DNA from: an uncultured Pyrinomonas sp.
Lineage (GTDB): Bacteria > Acidobacteriota > Blastocatellia > Pyrinomonadales > Pyrinomonadaceae
Length of the DNA: 12,393 bases
Assembly: GCA_937135995.1 (NCBI GenBank)
Contig: CAKZOF010000324.1
Coordinates: 1 to 12,393, forward strand
Reading direction: 5' to 3'
Below the pieces are notes generated by a model. It saw nothing but the letters and a program-made list of their open reading frames with translations. It had not been told where the DNA came from and ran no database searches. A program made the translations under genes and the position numbers. Below, in pieces: positions 1 to 8,453 of this stretch. Numbering within the stretch: position 1 is the first letter of the stretch; every line of letters starts with the position of its first letter.

Positions 1-291
1 TCTTTCGGTGATCGAAACGAGATGCGGCGACGTGTAGAGACCGGTCTTGATCCCGGCGGCGCGACAGATCGCCTCGAGCATGGCGGCGACGGAGCCTTTG
101 CCGTTGGTACCGGCGATTTGAACGGACGGGAACTGGCGGTGCGGCTGGCCGAGCGCGCCGAGCAGTCGCGCGACGTTCTCCAAGCCGAGCTTCATGGCCA
201 GCACTTCGTGGCCCAGCCCGTAAAGGTAGCGAACCGCTTCGGCGAAATCCATCGAATCGCGGTCAGCAAACGCTGAGAAGTTCTCGTGCAT
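1..291 (-). CDS. folC: Folylpolyglutamate synthase / dihydrofolate synthase, N-terminal part (runs off the left edge)
   Basis: Cytoplasmic Mur-ligase-family ATPase that makes dihydrofolate from dihydropteroate and glutamate and/or adds glutamates to folates. Only the first 97 codons are present and the frame stays open to base 1. The sequence shows the FolC P-loop GTNGKGS at residues 61-67, followed by the family motif TSPHL at 87-91. The opening YLYGLGHEVLAMKLGLENV stretch matches the helical start of the family. I placed the start at the ATG at 291. An in-frame ATG at 252 (beginning MDFAEAVRYLY) fits the usual family start equally well, and neither has a clear Shine-Dalgarno. It lies 72 nt downstream of accD on the same strand. 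accD-folC is a conserved pair, known for example in Escherichia coli. Identity is secure; the start is not. Confidence 0.93.
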   Translation of the reverse strand, partial: MHENFSAFADRDSMDFAEAVRYLYGLGHEVLAMKLGLENVARLLGALGQPHRQFPSVQIAGTNGKGSVAAMLEAICRAAGIKTGLYTSPHLVSITER

Positions 292-363
292 TGAGCGGAC
301 GCGCAAACGAAAGGCGCGCGCTTAGATCACGCTCGTTAGCAAAGAGCCAGGAGACGTCGCCCT

Positions 364-1272
364 TCAATCGGTCGCTTGAAGCACCGAAGCGCGCGTCTCC
401 TCCGCTCTTCTCTCGACGCACTCCGGATTCATCATGAAATCGAGCATCTTGATGATGAACGAGCGCATCTCGCGACGATCGACCACCGCATCGACCATAC
501 CGTGTTCGAGCAGGAACTCGGCGCGCTGAAAATCCTTGGGCAGTTTCTGCCGGATCGTCTGTTCGATCACGCGCGGGCCAGCAAAGCCGATGAGCGCGCC
601 CGGTTCGGCGATGATCACGTCGCCCAGCATGGCGAAACTCGCCGTCACGCCGCCCGTGGTCGGATCGGTCAAGACCGAGATGAAAGGCAGGCGTTCGTCA
701 TCCAGCCGCGCCAGCGCAGCGGAGATCTTCGCCATCTGCATGAGCGAGAGGATGCCCTCTTGCATGCGCGCGCCGCCCGAAGCGGCGATGGTGATCACGG
801 CGGCGCGCTCGCGTATGGCTCGTTCGATCAAGCGCGTGACCTTCTCGCCGACGGCCGATCCCATCGAGCCGCCCAAGAAGTTGAAGTCCATCGCGCCCGT
901 CAACACGAGATGCCCGCCGATGTGCCCGCGCGCGTTGATGATCGCTTCGGGCAAGCCGGAACTCTTTCGCGCCTGTTCGAGTCGTTCGCGGTATGGTTTC
1001 GTGTCGACGAAGTTGAGCGGATCGGTCGAGATCACCTCCGCATCCAGCTCTTCGTAGATGCCTTCGTCGTAGAGCATGGCGAGGCGCGTGCGCGCGTCGA
1101 GCCGGAAGTGATGCCCGCAGTGCGCGCAGACATGAAAAGAGTCTTCCAAGTCGCGGCGAAAGAGAGCCGCCTCGCACGTCGGGCATTTGACAAAAATGCC
1201 CTCGGTGCGCACGTGCCGCTCGTCCTGCGGGACGACTTCGATCTTGCGGCTCTTTTTACGGAACCAAGACAT
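364..1272 (-). CDS. accD: Acetyl-CoA carboxylase carboxyltransferase subunit beta
   Basis: Beta subunit of the carboxyltransferase that, with AccA, moves the carboxyl group from biotin on AccB to acetyl-CoA to give malonyl-CoA, the first committed step of fatty acid synthesis. The 302 residues are the usual length. The N-terminal C4 zinc ribbon is visible as C30-x2-C33 and C49-x2-C52. The crotonase-like fold carries SGGARMQEG at 165-173, TTGGVTASFAMLGD at 205-218 and GFAGPRVIEQT at 229-239, which are the oxyanion-hole and CoA-binding regions of the family. The ATG at 1272 begins MSWFRKK, a typical AccD start, although no good Shine-Dalgarno precedes it. accA is not in the window. It sits between nrnA (102-nt gap upstream) and folC (72-nt gap downstream), and may have its own promoter in the upstream gap. 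Confidence 0.97.
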   Translation of the reverse strand: MSWFRKKSRKIEVVPQDERHVRTEGIFVKCPTCEAALFRRDLEDSFHVCAHCGHHFRLDARTRLAMLYDEGIYEELDAEVISTDPLNFVDTKPYRERLEQARKSSGLPEAIINARGHIGGHLVLTGAMDFNFLGGSMGSAVGEKVTRLIERAIRERAAVITIAASGGARMQEGILSLMQMAKISAALARLDDERLPFISVLTDPTTGGVTASFAMLGDVIIAEPGALIGFAGPRVIEQTIRQKLPKDFQRAEFLLEHGMVDAVVDRREMRSFIIKMLDFMMNPECVERRAEETRASVLQATD

Positions 1273-1310
1273 AAACAGTTCGCGCTAAGACAAGTCGTGC
1301 GAGCGCACAA

Positions 1311-1340
1311 AGCCTAGCACACTGCGCGAATCGTCCCCAA
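1311..1340 (-). promoter_or_regulatory. Possible promoter for accD-folC
   Basis: On the minus strand, TTGGGG (1340-1335) and TAGGCT (1316-1311) are separated by 18 nt. A TG dinucleotide sits one base before the second hexamer, as in an extended -10. Start of transcription would fall near 1304, leaving a leader of about 30 nt before accD. Each hexamer matches only about half of the sigma-70 consensus, so this is tentative. The 102-nt gap to nrnA, much larger than the 4-nt gap between rbfA and nrnA, makes an internal promoter plausible. Confidence 0.3.
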
Positions 1341-1374
1341 GCCTTGAAGCGGCGCGCGGGAACGGCGGTCTTGT

Positions 1375-2400
1375 TCAAGCCACCTCTTCGGAGAGCCTTG
1401 CGTCGCGTTCGTCGAAAACGAGCAAGGGCTTGCGCGACGGCTCGGCGGCTTCGCGCTCCACCGCTTCGACGAGCGCTTGGACGATGGTTCGCTCGACCTC
1501 TTCCCAACTGCCGCGCAGTGTACATCCGGCGGCGTTGCGATGGCCGCCGCCGCCGAACTGTTCGGCCACGCGCGCGACGTTGACGTCGCCTTTGGAACGA
1601 AGGCTGGCGCGATAGACGCCGGGCGCGCACTCTTTCAGAAAAGCCACCGCTTCGACGCACCCGACGCTCAATGGGTAGTTGACGAATCCATCGCCATCTT
1701 CATCGAAAGCTCCGGCGACCTCTTTCATCTCGAGCGTCTGGCGCATCCACGCGACGCGGCCCGAAGAATCGCGCCGCAACGTCGAGAGCACCTGCGTCAG
1801 GAGGTCCAGTTTGCTCCACGGATGACTGTTGAAGACGTTCTCGGCGACCTTGGCTGGTTTGACGCCGGCGCGCACCAACTCCGACGCGATCTTGAACGTC
1901 CGATCTGTGGTGTTCGAGTAGTGAAACGATCCCGTGTCGGTGACCAGCGCCGTGTAGATGCACTCGGCGATTTCGCGCGTGACGCGCACACCGATCGCTT
2001 TGCACAGGTTGTAGATCATCTCGCCGACCGCTGAGGCCGTCGAATCGATCCAGTTGATGGTGCCGAACAGCGCCGTGGTCGAATGGTGGTCGATGTTGAC
2101 GACGAACTGTTTGTCCAAATCCTTCAAGCCGGGCCGCTCGATGTCCGAGCACTCGATGACGAAGACGGCATCGTAGTCGCGATCGACGGCGGGCGTGACG
2201 CGCACCTCCGCCGCGCCCGGCAAGCGGCTGTAAGCATGCGGCACCGGATCGCGCATGATCACTTCGACCTCTTTGCCGAGCGCGCGCAGCAGCCAGTAGA
2301 GGCCGAGCGAAGAACCCAGACTGTCGCCATCGGGACGAACGTGAGAGGTGATAGCAAAACGACGTTTCGATTCGATCAGTTCGATGACTTGACTCAACAT
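1375..2400 (-). CDS. nrnA: DHH/DHHA1-family nanoRNase / pAp phosphatase (NrnA-like)
   Basis: Predicted manganese-dependent cytoplasmic phosphoesterase that degrades oligoribonucleotides of a few bases and/or dephosphorylates 3'-phosphoadenosine 5'-phosphate. In 341 residues the DHH-domain metal motifs are clear: H20-x3-D24-G-D26-S in the first strand, DHH at 104-106, and TDTG at 154-157. The C-terminal DHHA1 domain has the glycine-rich substrate motif GGGGHRNAAG at 283-292. About 40 C-terminal residues after it are charged and probably disordered. The frame is open further upstream, but that stretch overlaps rbfA in another frame. The ATG at 2400, 4 nt after the rbfA stop, is the sensible start and implies translational coupling. 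A DHH gene next to rbfA is a recurrent arrangement in bacteria. Family membership is certain; exact substrate preference cannot be read from sequence. Confidence 0.92.
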   Translation of the reverse strand: MLSQVIELIESKRRFAITSHVRPDGDSLGSSLGLYWLLRALGKEVEVIMRDPVPHAYSRLPGAAEVRVTPAVDRDYDAVFVIECSDIERPGLKDLDKQFVVNIDHHSTTALFGTINWIDSTASAVGEMIYNLCKAIGVRVTREIAECIYTALVTDTGSFHYSNTTDRTFKIASELVRAGVKPAKVAENVFNSHPWSKLDLLTQVLSTLRRDSSGRVAWMRQTLEMKEVAGAFDEDGDGFVNYPLSVGCVEAVAFLKECAPGVYRASLRSKGDVNVARVAEQFGGGGHRNAAGCTLRGSWEEVERTIVQALVEAVEREAAEPSRKPLLVFDERDARLSEEVA

Positions 2401-2404
2401 GCTT

Positions 2405-2821
2405 TTACCGCGTGCGCTCGTCGCCTGCGGAGCGAGGAGCTTCTTCCTCCACGTCACTCGACTTCTGTTCGGCGCGTCGTTCGGTCTCGAGTTGATAGAG
2501 CAACACTCCGACGCGCTCGGCGCGTTCGCCTTCCGTGTCCCGCACGAAGTGAAGATGCGGCACACGGCGCAAGCTCAATTCCAGCGCGATCTGCTGCCGG
2601 ATGCGCGGCGCCGCTTCGCGTAGCGCGGCGAGCGCCAAGCGCGCTTCGCGCTCCGTCCCGGCGATGGTCACATAAACGCTCGCATCGCGCAAATCACCCG
2701 ACACGCGCACGTCGGTCACCGTCACCATCTCGACGCGCGGATCGTCCAATTCGTAACCGACGATCTGCACGATCTCTTCGCGCACCATCTCGGCGATCCT
2801 TTCGGGACGATGAACTCGCAT
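2405..2821 (-). CDS. rbfA: 30S ribosome-binding factor A
   Basis: KH-like factor that binds the immature 30S subunit and helps 16S rRNA 5'-end maturation. With the start at the ATG at 2821 the protein is 138 residues beginning MRVHRPERIAEMVREEI, which aligns with the usual RbfA N-terminus. The core has DDPRVEMVTVTDVRVSGDL and the SVYVTI strand typical of the family, and RVPHLHFVRD closes the fold. The last 30 or so residues are a charged tail rich in Glu, Arg and Ser. The frame also opens at a TTG at 2872, giving 17 extra residues. A strong AAAGGAGG lies at 2896-2889 but is 16 nt from that TTG and far from the ATG, so the start is uncertain. It follows infB and overlaps nothing; nrnA begins 4 nt after its stop. 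Confidence 0.9.
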   Translation of the reverse strand: MRVHRPERIAEMVREEIVQIVGYELDDPRVEMVTVTDVRVSGDLRDASVYVTIAGTEREARLALAALREAAPRIRQQIALELSLRRVPHLHFVRDTEGERAERVGVLLYQLETERRAEQKSSDVEEEAPRSAGDERTR

Positions 2822-2935
2822 AAGGAATAAAGGGCGAAAGTTCGCTCGCTTCCCAGCCAGACCGACAAGCAAACGACGCTTTCGCCTTCCTCCTTTCAGG
2901 TGAATCTACGCGCGACCGCGAAACGCGCAAGCTTC

Positions 2936-5590
2936 TCAGAGTTCGGTGGCGGCGACCTTTTCGACCGTGAAGACTTCGATCTGATCGCCGACCTTGATAT
3001 CGTTGAAATTCTCCAGACCGATGCCGCACTCGAAGCCCTCGCGCACTTCGCCGACGTCCTCCTTGAAGCGACGCAAGCTCGCGATGTTGCCTTCCCAGAC
3101 GACGATGCCATCGCGAACGAGGCGCGCGCGTGCGCTGCGGCGCACTACGCCCTCGATCACCATGCATCCGGCAACGTTGCCGACGCGCGGCACGCGGAAG
3201 ACTTCGCGTATCTCGGCGCGACCGAGCACGCGCTCACGCTCGACCGCTTCGAGCATGCCGAGCATGGCGGCGCGAATCTCTTCTTCGACCTTGTAGATGA
3301 TCGAATGCAAACGGATGTCCACGCCCTCTTGTTTGGCGAGTTCGGCAGCGCGCGCTTCGGGTCGCACGTTGAAGCCGATGATGACCACGGCCGTGTTCTT
3401 GGCCCCGGCCTGTGTGGCCGAAGCAAGCAGCACGTCCGATTCGGTGATCGCGCCGACGCCGCTGCGAATCACCTTGACCTTGATCTTGTCGGTGGAGAGC
3501 TTCTGCAACGTGCTCTTCAACACCTCGACCGAGCCTTGCACGTCGGCCTTGAGCACGATGAGCAGTTCTTTGACCTCTTGCTCGCTGAGCGCTTCGATGC
3601 CGCGCTTGACCGTCTGCGCGAGCGCACTCTGACGCGCAAGCATCTGCCGGTGCTGGGCGATCTGCTGCGCGCGCGCAATGTCGGTGACCACTTGGAACTG
3701 ATCGCCCGCTTGCGGCACGCCCTGCAGTCCAAGCACCTCGACCGGCGTTGCCGGTCCAGCTTCTTGCACCGGCTCGCCACGATCGCTGTAAAGAGCGCGC
3801 ACCTTGCCGTAAACCTGCCCGACGATGAACGGATCGCCGACGCGCAGCGTCCCTTGCTGAACCAACACGGTGGCCACCGGGCCGCGCCCGCGATCGAGTT
3901 TCGCTTCAAGCACGACGCCCGAAGCAAGCCGCGTCGGACTCGCGCGCAGGTTCAACAGGTCGGCCGTGAGCAGGATGGTTTCGAGCAGCACGTCCAGATT
4001 CTGCCGCTTCTTGGCCGAGACGAGCACCATCTCGGTATCGCCGCCCCATTCGACCGGCGTCAAGCCCTGCTGCGCCAGTTCCGTCTTGACACGCTCGGGA
4101 TTGGCCTCGGGCTTGTCGATCTTGTTGATGGCGACGACGATCGGCACGCCCGCGGCGCGCGCGTGCTCGATCGCTTCGATCGTTTGCGGCATCACCCCAT
4201 CATCGGCGGCAACGACAAGCACGACGATGTCGGTGACTTTGGCCCCGCGCGCGCGCATCATGGTGAAGGCTTCGTGGCCGGGCGTATCGAGAAAGACGAC
4301 GCGCCGCATTTCGGACGGGTTGTCCGGGCTAGGCACATGGACGCTGTACGCACCGATGTGCTGCGTGATGCCGCCAGCTTCGTGCGCGGCGACGTCGGTG
4401 GCGCGAATCGCGTCGAGCAACGAGGTCTTGCCGTGATCGACGTGGCCCATCACGGTGATGACGGGCGCGCGCGGTACTTCGACGTCGTCGGCGCCGGTTT
4501 CGATCAGATCCTCGAATTCCTCTTCAGCGACCATCTCCTCAAATGGCACGAACGATACGTCGTAACCAAAACGACGCCCGAGTTCGATGGCCGCCTCGTT
4601 ACTGATCGTCTGGTTGATGGTGGCAAGAACGCCGCGTTGCAGCAACAGCGCGACCACGTCCTTGGGCTTCAAGCCGATCTTTTCGGCGAAGTCCTTGACG
4701 GTCGCTCCCTCCACCAGACGAACCGGCTTGAGTTCGCCAGGCGTCGCGCTAACGGTGCTGATCAAACGTTCTTCGAGCGAGCGGGGTCGCGGCGGCGGCA
4801 GCACATCGCGTTCTGAAATCTTTTCTTTGCGCGCCGGACGCTTGCGCGTGCCGCGGCGGCGCGCGTCCGGCGGTGGGATGTAGGTCGTCTGCGGCGTGCG
4901 CGTCTCGCCGGCCTGCTCGCGCGCAGTGGTCGCCGAAGACCGCTCGGCTCGCGCTGCGCGCTCGGGGCGTGCCGGTTTGGGCTGTTCAAGCGAGCGCGGC
5001 AGGCCGCCAACGGGCGGAGCCAAACGAATGATCTTGGTCTGCGGCTGGCCGGCTTTGGGCCGCTCTTTCGGAGCCTCTTTCGGCATCGGCGGCGCCGGGC
5101 TTTCCGGCTGCGGCTGGCCCGCGGGTTCTTCCGCCACCACCGGCACGGCGCCGGCTTGCGGTCCGGGCTGCTCCTCTTCCACTGGCAGCTCGGCCGGCGG
5201 CGTAGGTTCGACGGCGGGTTGTTCGATCTCGGCCGGTCGCGGTTTGATCTTGACGATGCGGCGCGGCGGTGATTGCACCACCGCGCCACCGTTGGAAGGC
5301 GCGGCAGATTGCGGCGCGGCCTCTTTCGAAGCGGTCTCGGTGGTGGTCACGGGCGCTTCTGCCTGCTCGGCGGGACGCGCTTTTTTGACCACGCGCACCG
5401 CGCGCGGTGCCACCGTCTCCTGTTTCGGGAAGTACTTGTTGCGGATCCGCTCGGCGATCTCTTGTGGGATAGAGTTCGACGGAACGCTGGCGTCCAACCC
5501 TTCGCGCCGCACATCTTCGATGATGCGCTTTGAGTCGACGCGCAACTCTCTTGCCAAATCGTAAATCCTGACTTTGTTGGAAGCTGCCAT
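2936..5590 (-). CDS. infB: Translation initiation factor IF-2
   Basis: GTPase that brings fMet-tRNA to the 30S subunit and promotes subunit joining. The 884 residues contain an N-terminal IF2_N module (about 4-55, [13 protein letters not shown]). A long Pro/Ala/Glu-rich, low-complexity linker follows (about 56-270). A second IF2_N-like helical module (about 295-345) comes next. The G domain shows GHVDHGKT (382-389), GGITQ (406-410), DTPGHE (435-440), NKID (489-492) and SAKK (525-528). The EF-Tu-like and C-terminal fMet-tRNA-binding domains reach the end. The ATG at 5590 was chosen because it opens the usual IF2_N sequence and has AAGGAG just upstream, with a short spacer of about 3 nt. The in-frame ATG at 5617 would add nine residues. 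Place in the operon: nusA upstream across a 138-nt gap with a hairpin, rbfA downstream. Confidence 0.98.
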   Translation of the reverse strand: MAASNKVRIYDLARELRVDSKRIIEDVRREGLDASVPSNSIPQEIAERIRNKYFPKQETVAPRAVRVVKKARPAEQAEAPVTTTETASKEAAPQSAAPSNGGAVVQSPPRRIVKIKPRPAEIEQPAVEPTPPAELPVEEEQPGPQAGAVPVVAEEPAGQPQPESPAPPMPKEAPKERPKAGQPQTKIIRLAPPVGGLPRSLEQPKPARPERAARAERSSATTAREQAGETRTPQTTYIPPPDARRRGTRKRPARKEKISERDVLPPPRPRSLEERLISTVSATPGELKPVRLVEGATVKDFAEKIGLKPKDVVALLLQRGVLATINQTISNEAAIELGRRFGYDVSFVPFEEMVAEEEFEDLIETGADDVEVPRAPVITVMGHVDHGKTSLLDAIRATDVAAHEAGGITQHIGAYSVHVPSPDNPSEMRRVVFLDTPGHEAFTMMRARGAKVTDIVVLVVAADDGVMPQTIEAIEHARAAGVPIVVAINKIDKPEANPERVKTELAQQGLTPVEWGGDTEMVLVSAKKRQNLDVLLETILLTADLLNLRASPTRLASGVVLEAKLDRGRGPVATVLVQQGTLRVGDPFIVGQVYGKVRALYSDRGEPVQEAGPATPVEVLGLQGVPQAGDQFQVVTDIARAQQIAQHRQMLARQSALAQTVKRGIEALSEQEVKELLIVLKADVQGSVEVLKSTLQKLSTDKIKVKVIRSGVGAITESDVLLASATQAGAKNTAVVIIGFNVRPEARAAELAKQEGVDIRLHSIIYKVEEEIRAAMLGMLEAVERERVLGRAEIREVFRVPRVGNVAGCMVIEGVVRRSARARLVRDGIVVWEGNIASLRRFKEDVGEVREGFECGIGLENFNDIKVGDQIEVFTVEKVAATEL

Positions 5591-5674
5591 GAACTCCTTC
5601 TCGACGCTTGAAATCACGCGAGCGTCGTGCGCTCGGAAAAACGGTTGACGACTCCGCTGGCCCTGCTCTCTAGC

Positions 5675-5706
5675 GCCTTCGGAGTCAGCTCTTCCGCTCC
5701 GAAGGC
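5675..5706 (-). other. Stem-loop between nusA and infB
   Basis: A perfect 10-bp inverted repeat, GCCTTCGGAG (5675-5684) with CTCCGAAGGC (5697-5706), encloses a 12-nt loop in the 138-nt nusA-infB gap. No run of T follows on the minus strand, so it is not a standard intrinsic terminator. An RNA processing site or a partial attenuator that sets the nusA to infB ratio is possible. The structure is seen in the sequence; the role is inference. Confidence 0.5.
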
Positions 5707-5728
5707 TCAGGGACAGCGACCAGAAAGA

Positions 5729-7573
5729 TTACTCGGTGGCGCCGCGCGAAGAAACATCCTGCTCTTCCTCGTCCTCGGGTGCGAGGCTGTCGGCGCGTTC
5801 TTCTTTGACCTCCGCTGCTTGGCGTTCGGCCACAGCGGCCTCCGAAGAGGTGATGTCGGGCGTGGGCACGATCACGTCAGGGCGTAAGTCGCGCCCGGCG
5901 TCTAGTTCTTGCAACAGCAATTCATCAACGGTCATCGGATCGGCTTCGGTCAGCGCTACCGGATCGGCCGAATCCTCGGCCCGGATCTTCTCTTCGGCGA
6001 TGAAGGGCGGGCGCGTCCTCACCGCTTCGTCATAACCTCGCGCCGTGGGATCCACGCTGTTCTCATCATCGCCCGACGACGTGGGATCGACGGCCGTCGC
6101 GTCGCTCGCCGAAGCGCTCTCCGCCGTTTGCTTCGCCGACTCTGCAGCTGCGCTTGCCTCTGCCGCGGCTTCTTGTTCGCGCGCGGCCACGACGTTGCGC
6201 GCCGCTTCGATCAACGCTTGCGCTTCGTCGAAGCTGATGTCGAGGTAGTCGGCGATTTCGTCGACCGAGGCGGCAGCCAACGCATCGAGATCCTTGATGC
6301 CGCGTTCGGCCAGCACGCTCGCCGTCGTCGGCGTGACGCCTTCGAGCGCCGTCAACGGCACTTCGGTGCCGGCAAGCATCATGGCGCCCATCTGGCGCGC
6401 GATCTCGCGTTTGATTTCGGCTTCGCTCTTGATGTCGATGTCCCATCCGACCAATTGCGCCGCGAGCCGCACGTTCTGCCCGCGCTTGCCGATGGCGAGG
6501 CTCAACTGATCCTCATCGACGATGACCTCGATCTTCTTCCGTTCGATGTCGGTGATGCGGACCTGATTGACCTTGGCTGGCGACAAGGCGTTGGCGGCGA
6601 AGATCGACGGCTCTTCGGACCACTCGATGATGTCGATCTTTTCGCCACGAAGTTCGCGAATGATCGCCTGCACGCGCGACCCCTTCATGCCGACGCACGC
6701 GCCGACGGGATCGACGTCCCGCTCGTTGGAAGCGACGGCGACCTTGGAGCGCTCGCCCGGCTCGCGCACGATCCCTTTGATGACCACCGTCTCGTCGTAG
6801 ATCTCCGGCACCTCCATCTCGAACAGGCGGCGCAAGAGCACGGGCGACGTGCGCGACAACTCGACTTGCGGCCCCTTGGCCTCTTTGGGCGAATAGACTT
6901 TGTGGATCACGGCGCGGATGCGCTCACCCTGACTCCACTGCTCGCTTCGCACCTGCTGGCTGCGCGGCAAGATCGCCTCGACGTTGCCGAGATCGACGAT
7001 GATGTCGCCGCGTTCGAACCGCTTGATGTAGCCGCTGACGAGTTCGCCCACGCGATCGACGTACTGCTCGTAGATGTTCTGCCGAACGGCATCGCGCACC
7101 TTCTGCAGCAGGACTTGCTTAGCTGTTTGCGCAGCGATGCGCCCGAGTTCTTCGGGCATGATCGGCACGTCAACGAGATCGCCGATGTTGATCTGCTCGT
7201 TTGGCACGAGGCGCCGCGCTTGTTCGAGGCTGATCTCGGTGTCGCGATGCGCGACGCGCTCGACGACGCGCTTGGTGACCGACAGCGGGATCTGCAGTTC
7301 GTCGCCCACTTCGACCTCGTCGCCGCCGAGTGCGCGTGCCTCCTCGAGCGAGATTTCGGTCGCCGGGCGCGTCACCTGCTCGACCACCTTTTTGGTCGAA
7401 AAGATCTCGATGCCCGTCTCCGGGTTCCACTCGACGTTGATGTCTTCGCCCGAGCGGAAATGTTTACGCGCGGCGGCGCGCACGGCGTCTTTGATCGCTT
7501 CGATCACCAGTTCGCGATCGATGCCGTGTTCTTTGCAAAGTGCATCTATGCTCTGCGCGATTGTGGCGCTCAT
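5729..7573 (-). CDS. nusA: Transcription termination/antitermination factor NusA, with duplicated N-terminal segment
   Basis: RNA polymerase-binding elongation factor acting in pausing, termination and antitermination. With the ATG at 7573 it is 614 residues. In order: the polymerase-binding N-terminal domain (1 to about 170), S1 (about 174-245, RVGELVSGYIKRFERGDI), KH1 with GMKGSR (295-300), KH2 with GKRG (362-365), and a helix-hairpin-helix-like C-terminal repeat (about 405-462). A disordered Ala/Glu/Asp-rich tail of about 150 residues follows. The N-terminal domain contains two tandem copies of a segment that is normally single. Both hold TEISLE, at 60-97 and 100-138, and the insertion pushes S1 about 40 residues downstream. 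A GTG at 7597 would extend the protein by eight residues, but neither start has a strong Shine-Dalgarno. It lies 52 nt after rimP, the standard order. Confidence 0.97.
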   Translation of the reverse strand: MSATIAQSIDALCKEHGIDRELVIEAIKDAVRAAARKHFRSGEDINVEWNPETGIEIFSTKKVVEQVTRPATEISLEEARALGGDEVEVGDELQIPLSVTKRVVERVAHRDTEISLEQARRLVPNEQINIGDLVDVPIMPEELGRIAAQTAKQVLLQKVRDAVRQNIYEQYVDRVGELVSGYIKRFERGDIIVDLGNVEAILPRSQQVRSEQWSQGERIRAVIHKVYSPKEAKGPQVELSRTSPVLLRRLFEMEVPEIYDETVVIKGIVREPGERSKVAVASNERDVDPVGACVGMKGSRVQAIIRELRGEKIDIIEWSEEPSIFAANALSPAKVNQVRITDIERKKIEVIVDEDQLSLAIGKRGQNVRLAAQLVGWDIDIKSEAEIKREIARQMGAMMLAGTEVPLTALEGVTPTTASVLAERGIKDLDALAAASVDEIADYLDISFDEAQALIEAARNVVAAREQEAAAEASAAAESAKQTAESASASDATAVDPTSSGDDENSVDPTARGYDEAVRTRPPFIAEEKIRAEDSADPVALTEADPMTVDELLLQELDAGRDLRPDVIVPTPDITSSEAAVAERQAAEVKEERADSLAPEDEEEQDVSSRGATE

Positions 7574-7625
7574 GGTCTTCGTTTGTTCTTCGAGCACGCG
7601 CCAACGCGGCCGTGCTCATCCCCTC

Positions 7626-8171
7626 TCATTCGTCTGACTCTTCGCTCTCTTCCCGGCGCTCGCTCGCGGCGCGTTCGGCGGCGAGTTGCTCGGCGCGGCG
7701 AAACTCCTCTTCGAGATCTATCTCGAGATTGGCTCGGGCGATGGACACAAACGGGATCGAGACGCGCCCGCGCGTCCGGTCGTCCATGATGACCTCGTCG
7801 TTTTCAAACCCGAGAAGCTGCCCGCGGAAGTTCCGCTGACCTTGAATCGCTTCGTGCGTGCGCACGCGCGCCCGGTGGCCCGCAAAGCGGCGGTAGTCTT
7901 CGCGCTTGTACAACCCGCGTTCGAGTCCGGGCGACGAAACTTCGAGCACGTAGGACGACGGAATGAAATCCTCGACGTCGAGGATGGTTCCCACATGTTC
8001 GCTGACGACCGAACAGTCTTGGTGCGAAACGCCGCCCGGTTTGTCAATGTAGATGCGCACGATGCGCCGCCGCGTGCCCAGCACCTCGACGTGAACCAGT
8101 TCGAGGCCGTGATCCGTCGCCACATGCTCGGCGATCTTGCGGACGCGCTCCTCAATCGTGCCGTTGCCCAT
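7626..8171 (-). CDS. rimP: Ribosome maturation factor RimP
   Basis: Cytoplasmic 30S assembly factor, first gene of the rimP-nusA-infB operon. The 181 residues include the N-terminal alpha/beta domain (VEVLGTRRRIVRIYIDKPGG), the signature EVSSPGLERGL at 77-87, and a C-terminal SH3-like barrel. A charged tail rich in Glu, Arg and Ser covers about the last 30 residues. The frame continues upstream to 8351, but that stretch has no RimP homology and would cover the promoter. The ATG at 8171 has AGGGG about 6 nt upstream and begins MGNGTIEERVRKIAE as the family does. nusA starts 52 nt after the stop. Identity is firm from the SPGLER motif and the gene order. Confidence 0.95.
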   Translation of the reverse strand: MGNGTIEERVRKIAEHVATDHGLELVHVEVLGTRRRIVRIYIDKPGGVSHQDCSVVSEHVGTILDVEDFIPSSYVLEVSSPGLERGLYKREDYRRFAGHRARVRTHEAIQGQRNFRGQLLGFENDEVIMDDRTRGRVSIPFVSIARANLEIDLEEEFRRAEQLAAERAASERREESEESDE

Positions 8172-8255
8172 CGCTTGCCCCTGTCGCTTGTCGCGCAAAA
8201 GAAAAAGTGGGCGCGAACCCACCGGACGAAACGCCACGCTGCGAGCAAGCGGAAA

Positions 8256-8284
8256 ATTATACGAGAAAGTGCGTGCGCAAGCAA
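8256..8284 (-). promoter_or_regulatory. Promoter of the rimP-nusA-infB operon
   Basis: On the minus strand, TTGCTT (8284-8279), a 17-nt spacer and a perfect TATAAT (8261-8256) form a sigma-70-type promoter. Transcription would start near 8249, giving a 5' leader of about 75-80 nt before the rimP ATG. It sits between rimP and the divergent tRNA gene, as expected for the operon's main promoter. Confidence 0.75.
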
Positions 8285-8421
8285 GTTCATGCGCCCTTCG
8301 GCCAAGCCCACGAAAAAGCACCATCCAACTCGTTCGGGCCGCTGGGAGCAAGCTGCCGAAAGCGGGCGAGCGAACGGAACGAAAGCTGCTCCCGAAAGTC
8401 TTCGAAAAACCCCTTTCGCCT

Positions 8422-8453
8422 GAAACCTCTGCTCCGTGAGGAGCAGAGGTTTC
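8422..8453. other. Perfect 14-bp hairpin with tetraloop
   Basis: GAAACCTCTGCTCC (8422-8435) and its exact complement (8440-8453) flank the 4-nt loop GTGA. No T-run follows directly on either strand; on the minus strand a TTTTT lies about 12 nt beyond the stem. It is therefore not a textbook terminator, though it lies between two outward-facing promoters. Its 3' arm overlaps the first copy of the 30-bp direct repeat. Confidence 0.6.

Noticed and set aside
2900..4816. Long plus-strand open frame of 638 codons opposite infB
   Set aside because: It is His/Asp/Arg-rich with no domain and lies entirely antisense to infB, a shadow caused by codon bias in GC-rich DNA.
5909..7789. Long plus-strand open frame of 626 codons opposite nusA
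   Set aside because: Antisense shadow of nusA and the start of rimP; low complexity and no ribosome-binding site.
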